Below, piece after piece: positions 8,201 through 16,917 of a stretch of 64,000 bases of DNA. A model generated the notes under the pieces. It was not told the origin of the DNA. It searched no databases and saw nothing but the letters and a program-made list of their open reading frames with translations. Position numbers and translations under genes: made by a program. Position 1 is the first letter of the stretch, and each line of letters starts with the position of its first letter. The DNA is from Cupriavidus pauculus (GTDB lineage Bacteria; Pseudomonadota; Gammaproteobacteria; Burkholderiales; Burkholderiaceae), in the NCBI RefSeq assembly GCF_008693385.1, contig NZ_CP044065.1, positions 3,162,001-3,226,000 on the forward strand, written 5' to 3'.

Positions 8201-9811
8201 TTACTCCTTGATCGTGTCGGCAGGCGTGGCGTCCGCTGCCTGATTGGGATTGGGGTTGAGGGTGGGGTCGCCGGAAGGGGTGACGTGCGGGGTGACGTGC
8301 TCGTACTCGCCGGCGGAGAGCTTGCGGCGGAGGATCTTGCCGACCGGCGACTTGGGGATCTCCTTCACGAACACGTAATCGCGCGGGCGCTTGAAGTTCA
8401 CCAGGTCCGAGCCACGGCAGTAGGTATCGAGAGCCTGTGCGTCCACGTTGCCGCGCGGCTTGACGAACGCCACCACTTTCTGCCCCCAGCGCGGGTCCGG
8501 CACCCCCGCCACCGCCACCTCGTCCACCGCCGGATGAAGCGACAGCACGGATTCGATATCGACCGGGGACACGTTCTCGCCGCCGCTGATGATCATGTCG
8601 TCCACCCGGCCGCTGACGAAGAGGTCGCCCTCGGCATCGAAGTAGCCGGTGTCGCCCGTGAAGTACCAGCCGTCGCGCAGCGATTTCGCATTGGCGTCGT
8701 CGCGGTTCCAGTAGCCCTCGAAAGCCTCGTCGCCGCGCAGATCGGCGATGATCTGGCCCTCCTCGCCGCAAGCGACCAGATCGTCGGGTGAGCGCGCATC
8801 GAGGCGCACCACGCGCAGGCGCGTGTTGATTCCGGCGCGCCCGGCGCTGCCGGGCTTGCGGGTGGCGCGCTGGTCCACGCTGAATGTGTAAACCTCGGAC
8901 GAGCCGTAGTGGTTCACGAACAGTTCCGGCTCGAACGCCATCGCAAGACGGCGCAACAGGTCGTCGCTCATCGAGGCGCCAGCAAAGCCGAGCTTGGTCG
9001 CGCTGCGCACGAGGGCGGCATCGAACCCCGGGGCGGCCAGCAGGTCGTGGTACAGCGTGGGCACCAGATACAGGCAGGTGATTCGGTGGGTGGCGATCTC
9101 CTGGAGTGCCAGCGCGGCGTTCCAGCGCCGCACGCAGACGAACAGGCCGTCCACCAGCGCCATGGCCAGCAGCGATCGCACGCCCATGGTGTGGTAGAGC
9201 GGCATGACGCCAAGGGTGCGTTCACCGCGGCGATACAGGTTCTGGGCTACGTGCGCCAGCGCCGCGGCACGCTCCTGCTGGTGGCGGCGCGGCACGCCCT
9301 TGGGCTTGCCGGTGGTGCCGGAGGTGTAGAGCATCAGCGAGAGGTCGCCCGCCTCGGCGACCGGGCCGTCATGCTGCGCGGCGCCGTCCAGCAGCGCGGC
9401 GAAGGACATCGCGCCGCCCGCCGCGCCGTCCAGCGCAATGCGGGGCACGGCCCGCGCCGCGGGGCTGGCCAGCACCGCATCGGCGCTGACCGGCTCGAAC
9501 ACCACGGCCTTGACGCCGGCATCCTGCACGCAGTATTCGAGCTCCTCCGGCTTCGCGCGCCAGTTCAGCGGCACCATCACGATCGAAGCGAACTGGCAGG
9601 CCCAGTGCAGCGTGGCCATTTCCCAGCGGTTTTGCAGCACGGCCAGCAATCGGTCGCCTGGCGCCAGGCCAAGCTTGCGCAGGCCGGAGGCCACGCATCG
9701 AATGCGCTCGTACCATTGCGCGTAGGTCAGCATCAGGTCGCCATCGACAATGGCGGGCGTGTGCGGACTGCGCTCCACGCTCTGGAGGAAGGTGCGGCCC
9801 AGATCAAGCAT
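8201..9811 (-). CDS. hmfD: AMP-forming acyl-CoA synthetase, probable 2-furoyl-CoA synthetase (HmfD-like)
   Basis: A 536-residue adenylate-forming ligase that would activate the carboxylate to a CoA thioester. The AMP-binding P-loop LMLYTSGTTGKPKG is at 159-172. Further motifs are HYGSSE (301-306), GWYFTGDTG with Asp387, the hinge SGRVDDMIISGGENVSP (400-416), and catalytic Lys492 in PKSPVGKILRRK. The start at 9811 (MLDLGRTF) was chosen because it overlaps the upstream iron-sulfur subunit stop by 8 nt (ATGCTTGA) and matches the usual family N-terminus; a longer reading from 9862 would add 17 atypical residues. Substrate assignment comes from the gene context. Confidence 0.85.
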   Translation of the reverse strand: MLDLGRTFLQSVERSPHTPAIVDGDLMLTYAQWYERIRCVASGLRKLGLAPGDRLLAVLQNRWEMATLHWACQFASIVMVPLNWRAKPEELEYCVQDAGVKAVVFEPVSADAVLASPAARAVPRIALDGAAGGAMSFAALLDGAAQHDGPVAEAGDLSLMLYTSGTTGKPKGVPRRHQQERAAALAHVAQNLYRRGERTLGVMPLYHTMGVRSLLAMALVDGLFVCVRRWNAALALQEIATHRITCLYLVPTLYHDLLAAPGFDAALVRSATKLGFAGASMSDDLLRRLAMAFEPELFVNHYGSSEVYTFSVDQRATRKPGSAGRAGINTRLRVVRLDARSPDDLVACGEEGQIIADLRGDEAFEGYWNRDDANAKSLRDGWYFTGDTGYFDAEGDLFVSGRVDDMIISGGENVSPVDIESVLSLHPAVDEVAVAGVPDPRWGQKVVAFVKPRGNVDAQALDTYCRGSDLVNFKRPRDYVFVKEIPKSPVGKILRRKLSAGEYEHVTPHVTPSGDPTLNPNPNQAADATPADTIKE

Positions 9812-10382
9812 CGCAAGCCTCCAGGCGCGTTGCATCGTGGTCGGCGGCGCGCGCGCGGGCACGACCGGCCGCCACGTCGAGCACTGCCGCCACGATCGGC
9901 GTATAGCCCGTACAGCGGCACAGGTGGCCGGATAGCATGTCGCGCACCTGCGCCTCGCTGGGCTCCGGCACGCGCTCCAGATAGTCCGCGCAAGACATCA
10001 GGATGCCCGCCGTGCAGAAGCCGCACTGCAACGCGTGGTGGCGGCGGAAGGCGTCCTGCAGGTCGCCGAGCTGCCCGGCCGGCGCCAGTCCCTCGACGGT
10101 ATCGATGGACCGGTGCTCCGCCTGCACCGCCAGCATCAGGCAAGAGCGCGCGGCAACGCCGTCGACGCGTACCGTGCAGGCGCCGCACACACCGTGCTCG
10201 CAGCCCACATGGGTGCCGGTGGCACCGAGCTCGTGGCGCAGAAAATCAGACAGCAGCTCGCGCGGCTCGCAATGGCCGCTGCGCGCACGGCCGTTCAGGG
10301 TCAGAGTGATGCGCCGCTGCTCGTGGCGCTGCATCACCTCGGCGGGCTTGCCGGATCCGGCGCCCTTGGTGGTCTTGCTCAT
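9804..10382 (-). CDS. hmfC: [2Fe-2S] subunit of a xanthine-oxidase-type dehydrogenase, probable furoyl-CoA dehydrogenase (HmfC-like)
   Basis: A 192-residue small subunit that passes electrons from the molybdenum centre to the flavin. The plant-ferredoxin-type cluster uses Cys61, Cys66, Cys69 (CEHGVCGAC) and Cys81. The second, helical-domain cluster uses Cys120, Cys123 (CGFC) and Cys155, Cys157 (CRC). All eight ligands are present. The start at 10382 overlaps the preceding FAD-subunit stop as ATGA; a longer reading from 10478 only adds antisense-like sequence. The N-terminus is about 20 residues longer than usual, rich in Lys, Gly and Ser. Confidence 0.88.
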   Translation of the reverse strand: MSKTTKGAGSGKPAEVMQRHEQRRITLTLNGRARSGHCEPRELLSDFLRHELGATGTHVGCEHGVCGACTVRVDGVAARSCLMLAVQAEHRSIDTVEGLAPAGQLGDLQDAFRRHHALQCGFCTAGILMSCADYLERVPEPSEAQVRDMLSGHLCRCTGYTPIVAAVLDVAAGRARARAADHDATRLEACDA

Positions 10383-11194
10383 CTTGCCTCCTCGATCACA
10401 CGCTTGCCCAGTTGCCGCACCAGATGCCGGCGGTACTGCGCGCTGATGTGGGCGTCGTCTTGCGCGCCCAGTTTCCAACTGAAATCGTTGATGGCGGCCT
10501 CGAGATCCTTGCCCTGAAGACGGGGCCAGGTTTCCAGCACCGGCCGGTCCGCCACGCCGCCAACCGCCAGCGCGATCGCGTCATCGGTCACGGTGGCCGC
10601 GCAGGACACGAGCGCGAAATCGCCGTGGCGCGCGGAGAATTCGGCAAAGCCGTAGCGCGCGCCGGGGCGCCGCAGCGGAAAGCGCACCGCCTCCACCAGC
10701 TCGTCGGGCTCGCGTGCCGTCATCAACATGCCCTGGAAGAAGCTGGCCGCCGGCAATACGCGGCGGCGCCGCGCGGCGCGCAGCACCACTTCGCCGCCCA
10801 GCGCCGTCAGCACCAGTGGCAATTCCGCGCTCGGATCGGCATGCGCCACGGAGCCGCACACGGTGCCCCGGTTGCGAATCTGGAAATGCGAGATAAACGG
10901 AAGGGCCATCGCCAGCAGCGGCACCTCGTCGGCCAGCGTGGCGCGCCATTCGACACTGCCCTGTGTGGCCGCGGCACCCACCGTCAGGTGACCGCCATCC
11001 ACGCGCACCGTATTCAGCTCGGCGGTCCGCGAGATATCGATCAGCAGTTCTGGCTGTGCCAGGCGCATGTTGAGTACCGCCATCAGCGACTGGCCACCGG
11101 CCAGCACGCGCGCGCCCTCGCCGCCACGTGCAAGCGCATCGAGCGCGTGCTGCGTGGATTCGGCGCGCAGGTAATCGAATGCGGATGGTTTCAT
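10379..11194 (-). CDS. hmfB: FAD-binding medium subunit, probable furoyl-CoA dehydrogenase (HmfB-like)
   Basis: A 271-residue FAD subunit of the CoxM/CutM family. Flavin-binding motifs are ARVLAGGQSLM near residues 28-38 and the central RNRGTVCGSVAHADPSAELP near 110-130, which contact the FAD diphosphate. The C-terminal CO_deh_flav_C region follows. Unlike 4-hydroxybenzoyl-CoA reductase, no extra 4Fe-4S loop is evident. It starts inside the stop of the large-subunit gene (ATGA, 4-nt overlap) and ends the same way into the iron-sulfur subunit, so stoichiometric translation of the three subunits is likely. Confidence 0.88.
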   Translation of the reverse strand: MKPSAFDYLRAESTQHALDALARGGEGARVLAGGQSLMAVLNMRLAQPELLIDISRTAELNTVRVDGGHLTVGAAATQGSVEWRATLADEVPLLAMALPFISHFQIRNRGTVCGSVAHADPSAELPLVLTALGGEVVLRAARRRRVLPAASFFQGMLMTAREPDELVEAVRFPLRRPGARYGFAEFSARHGDFALVSCAATVTDDAIALAVGGVADRPVLETWPRLQGKDLEAAINDFSWKLGAQDDAHISAQYRRHLVRQLGKRVIEEAR

Positions 11195-14100
11195 CGGCGA
11201 ACTCCCAAACGAGCCAGCAGGCGGTCAAGCCAGCCTTGCGGGCGTACTGGCTTGCCGGCGGCCTGGCGGCCGAGCGATTCGAACAACTGACGCAGCACCA
11301 CCTTGGCCGCGCCTTCCAGCATGCGACCGCCCACGGCCGCGACCTTGCCGGTGACCTCGGCCTCGTAGTCGTAACTGAGGCGCGTGCCGCTGCCCTGCGG
11401 CGCCAGTTCCACCAGGCCCGCGCCGCGCGCGCTGCCCAGCGAGGACATGCCGGCGCCCGCTAGCCGCAGCCGGTGCGGGGGATCGAGGTCCGACAGGGCG
11501 ATCTCCGCCTCGAAGCGCGCCTTGATCATCCCGACCCCGACCGTGACATCGGCGCGGTAATGGTTTTCTGCGGTGCGCTCCAGCGCGTGGCAGCCGGGCA
11601 CGACCCTGGCCAGCGCCTGCGGGTCCAGCAGCACGGCGAATACGGCTTCGGGTGTGGCGTCGAGATCCACCGTGCCGCGCGCGGTGAGCGCCTTGCCACT
11701 GCCCCTGCGGGCGGCAGGCACGGCAGCATCCCGCATGGCTTCCAGCAGCTCGGGGCGCGACGGTGGCGGATCGTCGAAGCCCACCATGGCCATCACCTTC
11801 GCCGGGGTCAGCGGCAGGCGGATATCGTCGACGCCGAGCGCGTCCGCCACCGCGTTCGCGATGCAGGGCGGCGTGCTCATGTTGTTGCCCTCGCCAAGGC
11901 CCTTCGCGCCGAGCGGCGTGAAAGGGCTCGGTGTTTCCAGATGCACGATCACCGGATCGGGCACTTCGCAGGTGGTCGGCATCAGGTAGTCGGCCAGGGT
12001 GCCGGACTGAAAGCTCCCGTCGGCGCCATAGCGGAACTCCTCCATCAATGCCGCGCCGAGCCCCTGCGCGAAAGCCCCGCGGATCTGGCCATCGGCCAGC
12101 GCCGGGTTCAGCAGCGTGCCGGCGTCATGCGCGGTCACGTAGCGGTCGATACGCACGCGGCCCGTGGCACGGTCAATCTCCACGCCGCACATATCGAAAG
12201 CGAAACCATAGGCGGCGGAGGTGTTGATGCGGTCGCTGTCATCGGGCGCTTCCAGATTGGGCGGCGACCAGAAGACCGTCTCGCGCAGGCCAGGCTCTTC
12301 TCCCTCCGGCAATTGCTGCGGCGACCAGTGGGGCGCGTTGCTCGCGACACGCGCGAAGGGCAGTGCGGATTCGGGTGCGCCCTGCCGGGCGATATGGCCG
12401 TCCGCGAACTCCACCTCGGCAGGCGTGCAGCCGAACTGCGGCGCCGCGATGCGCGCCAGCTTGTCGCGTACCCGCTGGGCGGCCAGATGCACGGTGCCGG
12501 CCACCGCGCCGGCAAAGCGGCTGGAGTAATTGCCGGCAGCCACCGACCACGCATCCTTGTGGGTATCGAACTCGACGTTCACCACCACCTCGGCCGGGGC
12601 CACGCCCAGCACGTCGGCCACCACCTGCGCGCACACGGTCATATGCCCCTGTCCGGCCGGTGTCGAGGCAATCGTGACCACCACACCGCCAAGCAGATCC
12701 ACGCTGACCGTGGCGCTGGCGATGGCGCCATTCTTCGGGCCCGCTTTCTTGCGCGCCTCGGCCGGCATGGCGGTGGTGATGTAGCCCATGTTGGAGACGG
12801 ACGGCTCCACGATGGCGGCAAAGCCTATGCCATATAACCGGCCCTCGGCGCGCGCGGCGTCGCGGCGGCGCGTCAGCTCGGCATAGCCGCCGTCTTCCAG
12901 CGCGCGCGTCAGCGCTTGCTGGTAGTTACCGGAATCCAGCAACGCCCCGGCCGCCGCGCGATAGGGGAAGGCATCGGCAGCAACGAAGTTGCGGCGATAG
13001 ATGTCGAGCGGATCGAGTCCGAGCTGCGTTGCGATGCGCTGGACCAGCCGCTCCAGCGCGAAATACACCTGCGGCCCGCCAAAGCCACGCACCAGCCCGG
13101 TGGGCGTCTTGTTGGTCATCACCACCCGGTTGCGCACCAGCAGGTTGGGGATGTCGTAGGCGCCGGTCAGACAGCCATGCATGCGATAGAAGGTGGCGGG
13201 CTCCGGGGCGCGCAGGTAGCCGCCGCAGTCTTCGACCTGGTCATAGGAAAGCGCCACGATGCGGCCATCGGCGTTCACCGCGGCTTCCAGTGTGGACAGC
13301 CGCGCGGTGGCGGAGGTGGCGGCGCTGAGGTGCTCGAGCCGGTCTTCCACCCACTTCACGGGCGCGCCGGCCTTGCGGGACGCCAGGCACATCAGCACCG
13401 CGTAGGGAAACACGGCCTGCTTCACGCCGAAGCTGCCGCCGGAATCGCGCGGGGCTTTGTGGCGCAGCCGGTTGGCGGGCACCTTGAGCGCCATCGCCAT
13501 CACCGCATGCAACGAGAACGGCCCCATGAAATTGGAGGTGACGTCGTAGCCTTCGTCGCCGGGCAGGCACTCCGCGATCACCACGCCGCATTCGATCGGC
13601 GTGCAGGTGTTGCGCGGATAGTGGGCGGTCAACGTGACCCGGTGCGGGGCCGCGGCGAAAGCGGCTTCGGGCTCGCCGTAGCGGAAGTGGCGATCGCTCA
13701 CGACATTGGCGCCCACGCCGGGATGCAGGACGGGCGCATCGTCGCCCAGCGCCGCTTCGATCGATACCACGGGCGGCAGCACGTCGTAAGTGACGCGCAC
13801 CAGATCGAGCGCGTCTTCGGCGAGGGCGCGGCTTTCTGCCACGACCACGGCCACCGGCTCGCCCACATAGCGCACGCGGTCCATGGCCAGCGCCCATTGC
13901 TCCATGGGGGCTTTCACGGCCACCACGAAGGGACGCGACCAGGCCACGAGGTCCGCGCCGGTCAGCACCGCGTGCACGCCCGGTGCGTCGAGCGCGGCGG
14001 AGGCATCGATACGGCCGAGTTCGGCATGCGCATGCGGGGAACGCACGATGGCGGCGTGCAGGGTGCCGGGCTTCACGCCCAGGTCATCGCCATAGCGGCC

Positions 14101-14241
14101 ACGGCCTGTCAGGATCGCAGCGTCCTCGAGCCGCTCCATCGATCGGCCCACATGCGGGCGGCCCACATGACGCTGGCGCCCGGCCGACGCGCGGGTCTCC
14201 TCGATCTTGCCGGTCATGCCGCCAGCATCTTTGATTCTCAT
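11191..14241 (-). CDS. hmfA: Molybdenum-cofactor large subunit, probable furoyl-CoA dehydrogenase, with C-terminal CoxG/SRPBCC domain (HmfA-like)
   Basis: A 1016-residue catalytic subunit of the xanthine dehydrogenase family. It hydroxylates the ring carbon next to the oxygen in furoyl-CoA if the pathway assignment is right. N-terminal ald_xan_dh domain: RGRYGDDL and the substrate-gating region. Moco-binding motifs: GGSFGVKQAVFPY, VRGFGGPQ, and the catalytic-Glu loop GAKGLGEGNNMSTP near residue 815. Residues about 865-1000 form an extra SRPBCC/CoxG-like domain (LDATPEAVFAVLLDP, VPGCHALE, GMSSLGSARGAG), usually a separate accessory protein for this family. The start at 14241 (MRIKDAGG) has GGAG 6 nt upstream and is preferred over 14253. 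Confidence 0.87.
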   Translation of the reverse strand: MRIKDAGGMTGKIEETRASAGRQRHVGRPHVGRSMERLEDAAILTGRGRYGDDLGVKPGTLHAAIVRSPHAHAELGRIDASAALDAPGVHAVLTGADLVAWSRPFVVAVKAPMEQWALAMDRVRYVGEPVAVVVAESRALAEDALDLVRVTYDVLPPVVSIEAALGDDAPVLHPGVGANVVSDRHFRYGEPEAAFAAAPHRVTLTAHYPRNTCTPIECGVVIAECLPGDEGYDVTSNFMGPFSLHAVMAMALKVPANRLRHKAPRDSGGSFGVKQAVFPYAVLMCLASRKAGAPVKWVEDRLEHLSAATSATARLSTLEAAVNADGRIVALSYDQVEDCGGYLRAPEPATFYRMHGCLTGAYDIPNLLVRNRVVMTNKTPTGLVRGFGGPQVYFALERLVQRIATQLGLDPLDIYRRNFVAADAFPYRAAAGALLDSGNYQQALTRALEDGGYAELTRRRDAARAEGRLYGIGFAAIVEPSVSNMGYITTAMPAEARKKAGPKNGAIASATVSVDLLGGVVVTIASTPAGQGHMTVCAQVVADVLGVAPAEVVVNVEFDTHKDAWSVAAGNYSSRFAGAVAGTVHLAAQRVRDKLARIAAPQFGCTPAEVEFADGHIARQGAPESALPFARVASNAPHWSPQQLPEGEEPGLRETVFWSPPNLEAPDDSDRINTSAAYGFAFDMCGVEIDRATGRVRIDRYVTAHDAGTLLNPALADGQIRGAFAQGLGAALMEEFRYGADGSFQSGTLADYLMPTTCEVPDPVIVHLETPSPFTPLGAKGLGEGNNMSTPPCIANAVADALGVDDIRLPLTPAKVMAMVGFDDPPPSRPELLEAMRDAAVPAARRGSGKALTARGTVDLDATPEAVFAVLLDPQALARVVPGCHALERTAENHYRADVTVGVGMIKARFEAEIALSDLDPPHRLRLAGAGMSSLGSARGAGLVELAPQGSGTRLSYDYEAEVTGKVAAVGGRMLEGAAKVVLRQLFESLGRQAAGKPVRPQGWLDRLLARLGVRR

Positions 14242-14331
14242 GCCTGTCTCCATTCTGTCCGCGGGATCCGACGGACGAATCCGCGGTTCCTGCAGCCTTG
14301 AACAGGAGCTTAGTGAGAATCTGGTATTAGT

Positions 14332-14348
14332 TATAATATTGTTTATTG
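14332..14348. promoter_or_regulatory. AT-rich divergent promoter and candidate LysR box between hmfA-like and LysR genes
   Basis: TATAAT at 14332-14337 is a perfect plus-strand -10 about 48 nt before the LysR start. It overlaps a dyad ATAA-N6-TTAT (14333-14346), of the length and type LysR proteins bind. The whole 143-nt divergent gap is otherwise GC-rich, so this island stands out. No well-placed -35 is seen, consistent with activator dependence. Confidence 0.5.
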
Positions 14349-14384
14349 ATCGACTGCATCATTAAGACTGATAGCGAGAAGCGC

Positions 14385-15293
14385 ATGGACCTCAAACAAA
14401 TTCAGTACTTCATCGCGCTCTTCGAAGATGGCTCCGTCACACGTGCGGCCAAGCGCATGAACATCGTGCAGCCAGCACTGAGCATGCAGATCGCCAAGCT
14501 GGAGGAAGAGTTCGGCCAGAAGCTGTTCGATCGCATCCCGCACGGGATGGTCCCGACCGCCGCCGGCCGCATGATGTACCGGCTGTTCCTGCCGATCACG
14601 CGAGACCTCGCCAATGCGCGGCAGCAACTGATGCAACGCGAAGAGCAGGTGGCCGGCAGCATCTCCATCGGCATGGTGGCGTCGGAGACGGAAAGCGTGC
14701 TGGTGGGGTCGCTGGCCCGCTTCAACGCGCGCTACCCGAATATGGAGGTGTCCGTCGCGGACGGATTCAGTGCCACGCTGATCGACCTGGTCTCCGCGGG
14801 GCATCTCGACGCCGCGGTGGTGCATAAGCCCCGTGGCAAGCTCTCGCTCCATGTGCAGACCCTGCACGACGAGGAAATGGTGCTGGTCACCAGTACCGAG
14901 CATGGCGTGGAACTGCCGGCGGCGGTCGAACTCGCCAAGCTGCCCGGACTGGAACTGGTGTTGCCCACCAAACGTCATGGCCTGCGCGGCGTGATAGACG
15001 CCGCGACGCAGGTCGAAGGTGTCACGCTGCAGCCAAAGTTCGAGATCGATATCCTCGGAACGATCATGCAGTTCGTCGAGGCCACGCGCTTTGCCACGGT
15101 GCTGCCGCGCATCGTGGTGCAGCGGGCGGTGACCGAGGGCAGGCTGCGCATTTATCCGATCCTGGCGCCGCGCATCGTGCGCCATCTGGTATGCGTGAGC
15201 CATCCGCAGCGTCCGCTCGGCACGGCCGCCGACGCGCTGATCGCGATCGTGGCCGAGGAGATCCGGAGGGTGTCCGGAATGCCGCACGAATAG
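14385..15293 (+). CDS. hmfR1: LysR-family regulator of the furoate operon (HmfR1-like)
   Basis: A 302-residue LysR regulator. The N-terminal winged helix is DLKQIQYFIALFEDGSVTRAAKRM followed by NIVQPALSMQIAKLEEEFG. The C-terminal periplasmic-binding-fold domain senses the effector (GMVASETESVLVG, ADGFSATLIDLV). The start at 14385 places the HTH at the usual position; a reading from 14346 would add 13 non-family residues. It is transcribed divergently from the six-gene furoate operon across 143 nt, the classic LysR arrangement, so the effector is probably 2-furoate or furoyl-CoA. The family is clear; the ligand is inferred. Confidence 0.85.
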   Translation: MDLKQIQYFIALFEDGSVTRAAKRMNIVQPALSMQIAKLEEEFGQKLFDRIPHGMVPTAAGRMMYRLFLPITRDLANARQQLMQREEQVAGSISIGMVASETESVLVGSLARFNARYPNMEVSVADGFSATLIDLVSAGHLDAAVVHKPRGKLSLHVQTLHDEEMVLVTSTEHGVELPAAVELAKLPGLELVLPTKRHGLRGVIDAATQVEGVTLQPKFEIDILGTIMQFVEATRFATVLPRIVVQRAVTEGRLRIYPILAPRIVRHLVCVSHPQRPLGTAADALIAIVAEEIRRVSGMPHE

Positions 15294-15458
15294 CGCGGCA
15301 TATCCGCCCTGAACCATCAGTCATTGCATGCTCGGAAGGCACTGCAGAATTCGGACAAACCGGAGCAGGATCGGGGAAGACGCGTGCTCCACCGCACCCC
15401 TATGGTGGTTGGTGTTGGCGTCCTGACTGGCACGGACGACGGACCTGGAGCCACCTTC

Positions 15459-16694
15459 ATGGTAAAGATCTACGGGAGAAGGCGTACAGCCACCGGCTAC
15501 GCAATTCGCGACTTCCTTCATCGCAGCGACATTCCTTTCGAATGGATCGAGCTCACTTGCGACGACGATGCTGCGTCGCTTGCTGGCGTGCAGGACCTGA
15601 CCGATGCGCGCCTGCCCGTGTGTGTCTTCCATGACGGCACACGGCTCGAATGCCCGACCATCCGTCAGATCACGGAAAAGCTCGGCTGGTTCGCCAACCC
15701 CTCACGATCGGAGTACGACCTCGCCATCTACGGCGCCGGCCCCGCGGGACTGAGCGCGGCGGTGTACGGGGCATCGGAGGGCTTGCGCACGATACTGGTG
15801 GAACGGTGGGCGGTCGGCGGTCAGGCAGGTAGCAGCTCGAAGATCGAGAACTACCTGGGCTTTCCCGATGGCATCGGTGGCTGGGAGCTCGCCGAGCGCG
15901 CTCGCGCCCAGGCGGTGAGGTTCGGGGCCGAGATACTGCTTGCACGCGCGGGCATCCGTGCGGAGTTTCCGCCAGGAAAGGGCATCGTCTATCTGGAAGA
16001 CGGTACTCGCATCACGGCGCGAACGTCGATCTGCGCCACGGGCGTGGCGTATCGCAAGCTAGGGCTGCCTGACGAGGATCGCTTCTTTGGCTCGGGCCTC
16101 TACTATGGTGCCGGGGCGAGTGAAGCGGCACTGACGCACGGCGAAGATGTCTATATTGTCGGAGGCGGCAACTCGGCAGGCCAGGCGGCAATGTACTTCG
16201 CGCAGTCCGCCCATCGCGTTTTCATGATCGTGCGCGACGCCTCGCTGAAGCGCACGCTATCGCAATATCTGGTGGACCGTGTGACCTCGGCACCCAATGT
16301 GGAAGTTATCCCATGCACCGAAGTCACGGCGCTCCACGGCGACGAGACGTTGCGTGAAATCACGCTGACCGATATGCGCACCGGCCAGCACCGCAAGGTC
16401 AAGGCGCACTGCCTCTTCGTCTGCATCGGTGGCTTACCGCAGACAGAGTGGGCCACGCACGTGGGGATCGTGCGGGACGAAGCCGGCTACCTCGTCACCG
16501 GCCCAGACCTGCGCGAGTTCGAGCCCGACCCGCGATGGCCGCTCGACCGCGCTCCGCTTTATCTCGAGACCAGTATGCCGGGCGTGTTCGCTGCGGGAGA
16601 CGTCCGCCATGCGTCGATCAAGCGCGTCGCATCTGCCGTCGGTGAAGGCGCCATGTGTGTGGCGCTCGTGCATCGATATCTGAATGGCGGATGA
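15459..16694 (+). CDS. Thioredoxin-reductase-like flavoprotein lacking CxxC, with N-terminal glutaredoxin-fold domain
   Basis: A 411-residue cytoplasmic flavoprotein. Residues 1-80 look like a glutaredoxin fold (VKIYGRRRTATGYAIRDFL, LPVCVFHDGTRLECPT), but the CPxC site reads RRTATG. A TrxR-type core follows: FAD motif IYGAGPAGLSAAVYG, GGQAGSSSKIENYLGFP, and NAD(P) motif YIVGGGNSAGQAAMYF. Where TrxR has CATC this protein has GLYYGAGASEA, so no disulfide chemistry is possible. The end FAAGDVRHASIKRVASAVGEG is the C-terminal FAD motif. It matches the C-terminal part of proteins annotated as fused response regulator/thioredoxin reductase, without the receiver. The start has GGAG 8 nt upstream. 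The role is unknown. Confidence 0.8.
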   Translation: MVKIYGRRRTATGYAIRDFLHRSDIPFEWIELTCDDDAASLAGVQDLTDARLPVCVFHDGTRLECPTIRQITEKLGWFANPSRSEYDLAIYGAGPAGLSAAVYGASEGLRTILVERWAVGGQAGSSSKIENYLGFPDGIGGWELAERARAQAVRFGAEILLARAGIRAEFPPGKGIVYLEDGTRITARTSICATGVAYRKLGLPDEDRFFGSGLYYGAGASEAALTHGEDVYIVGGGNSAGQAAMYFAQSAHRVFMIVRDASLKRTLSQYLVDRVTSAPNVEVIPCTEVTALHGDETLREITLTDMRTGQHRKVKAHCLFVCIGGLPQTEWATHVGIVRDEAGYLVTGPDLREFEPDPRWPLDRAPLYLETSMPGVFAAGDVRHASIKRVASAVGEGAMCVALVHRYLNGG

Positions 16695-16759
16695 ACAGCC
16701 GCCCGATGGTTTCTCGCGGTACGGGTCACGAGCGCCCGGCCAGGCGGCCGGAAAATCGC

Positions 16760-16775
16760 TCAAACCGCCGTTTGA
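16760..16775. repeat. Short inverted repeat in the gap before the GGDEF-EAL gene
   Basis: TCAAAC-CGCC-GTTTGA, a perfect 6-bp dyad 66 nt after the flavoprotein stop. No T-run follows. It could be a weak factor-dependent terminator or an operator. Nothing else is visible in this 222-nt gap. Confidence 0.3.
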
Positions 16776-16917
16776 AGGGCCTCGTGCCAGCAAGCCGCAC
16801 CCTGGCGCCGGCGCTGAATGATCGCCATCATGCGAATTTCCTCTTACGATATGCCCTGTCAGTTATCGCAGACATTACCGGCGCCGTCGCACCGGTCGAA
16901 TACGGAGAAGCGCGGAC

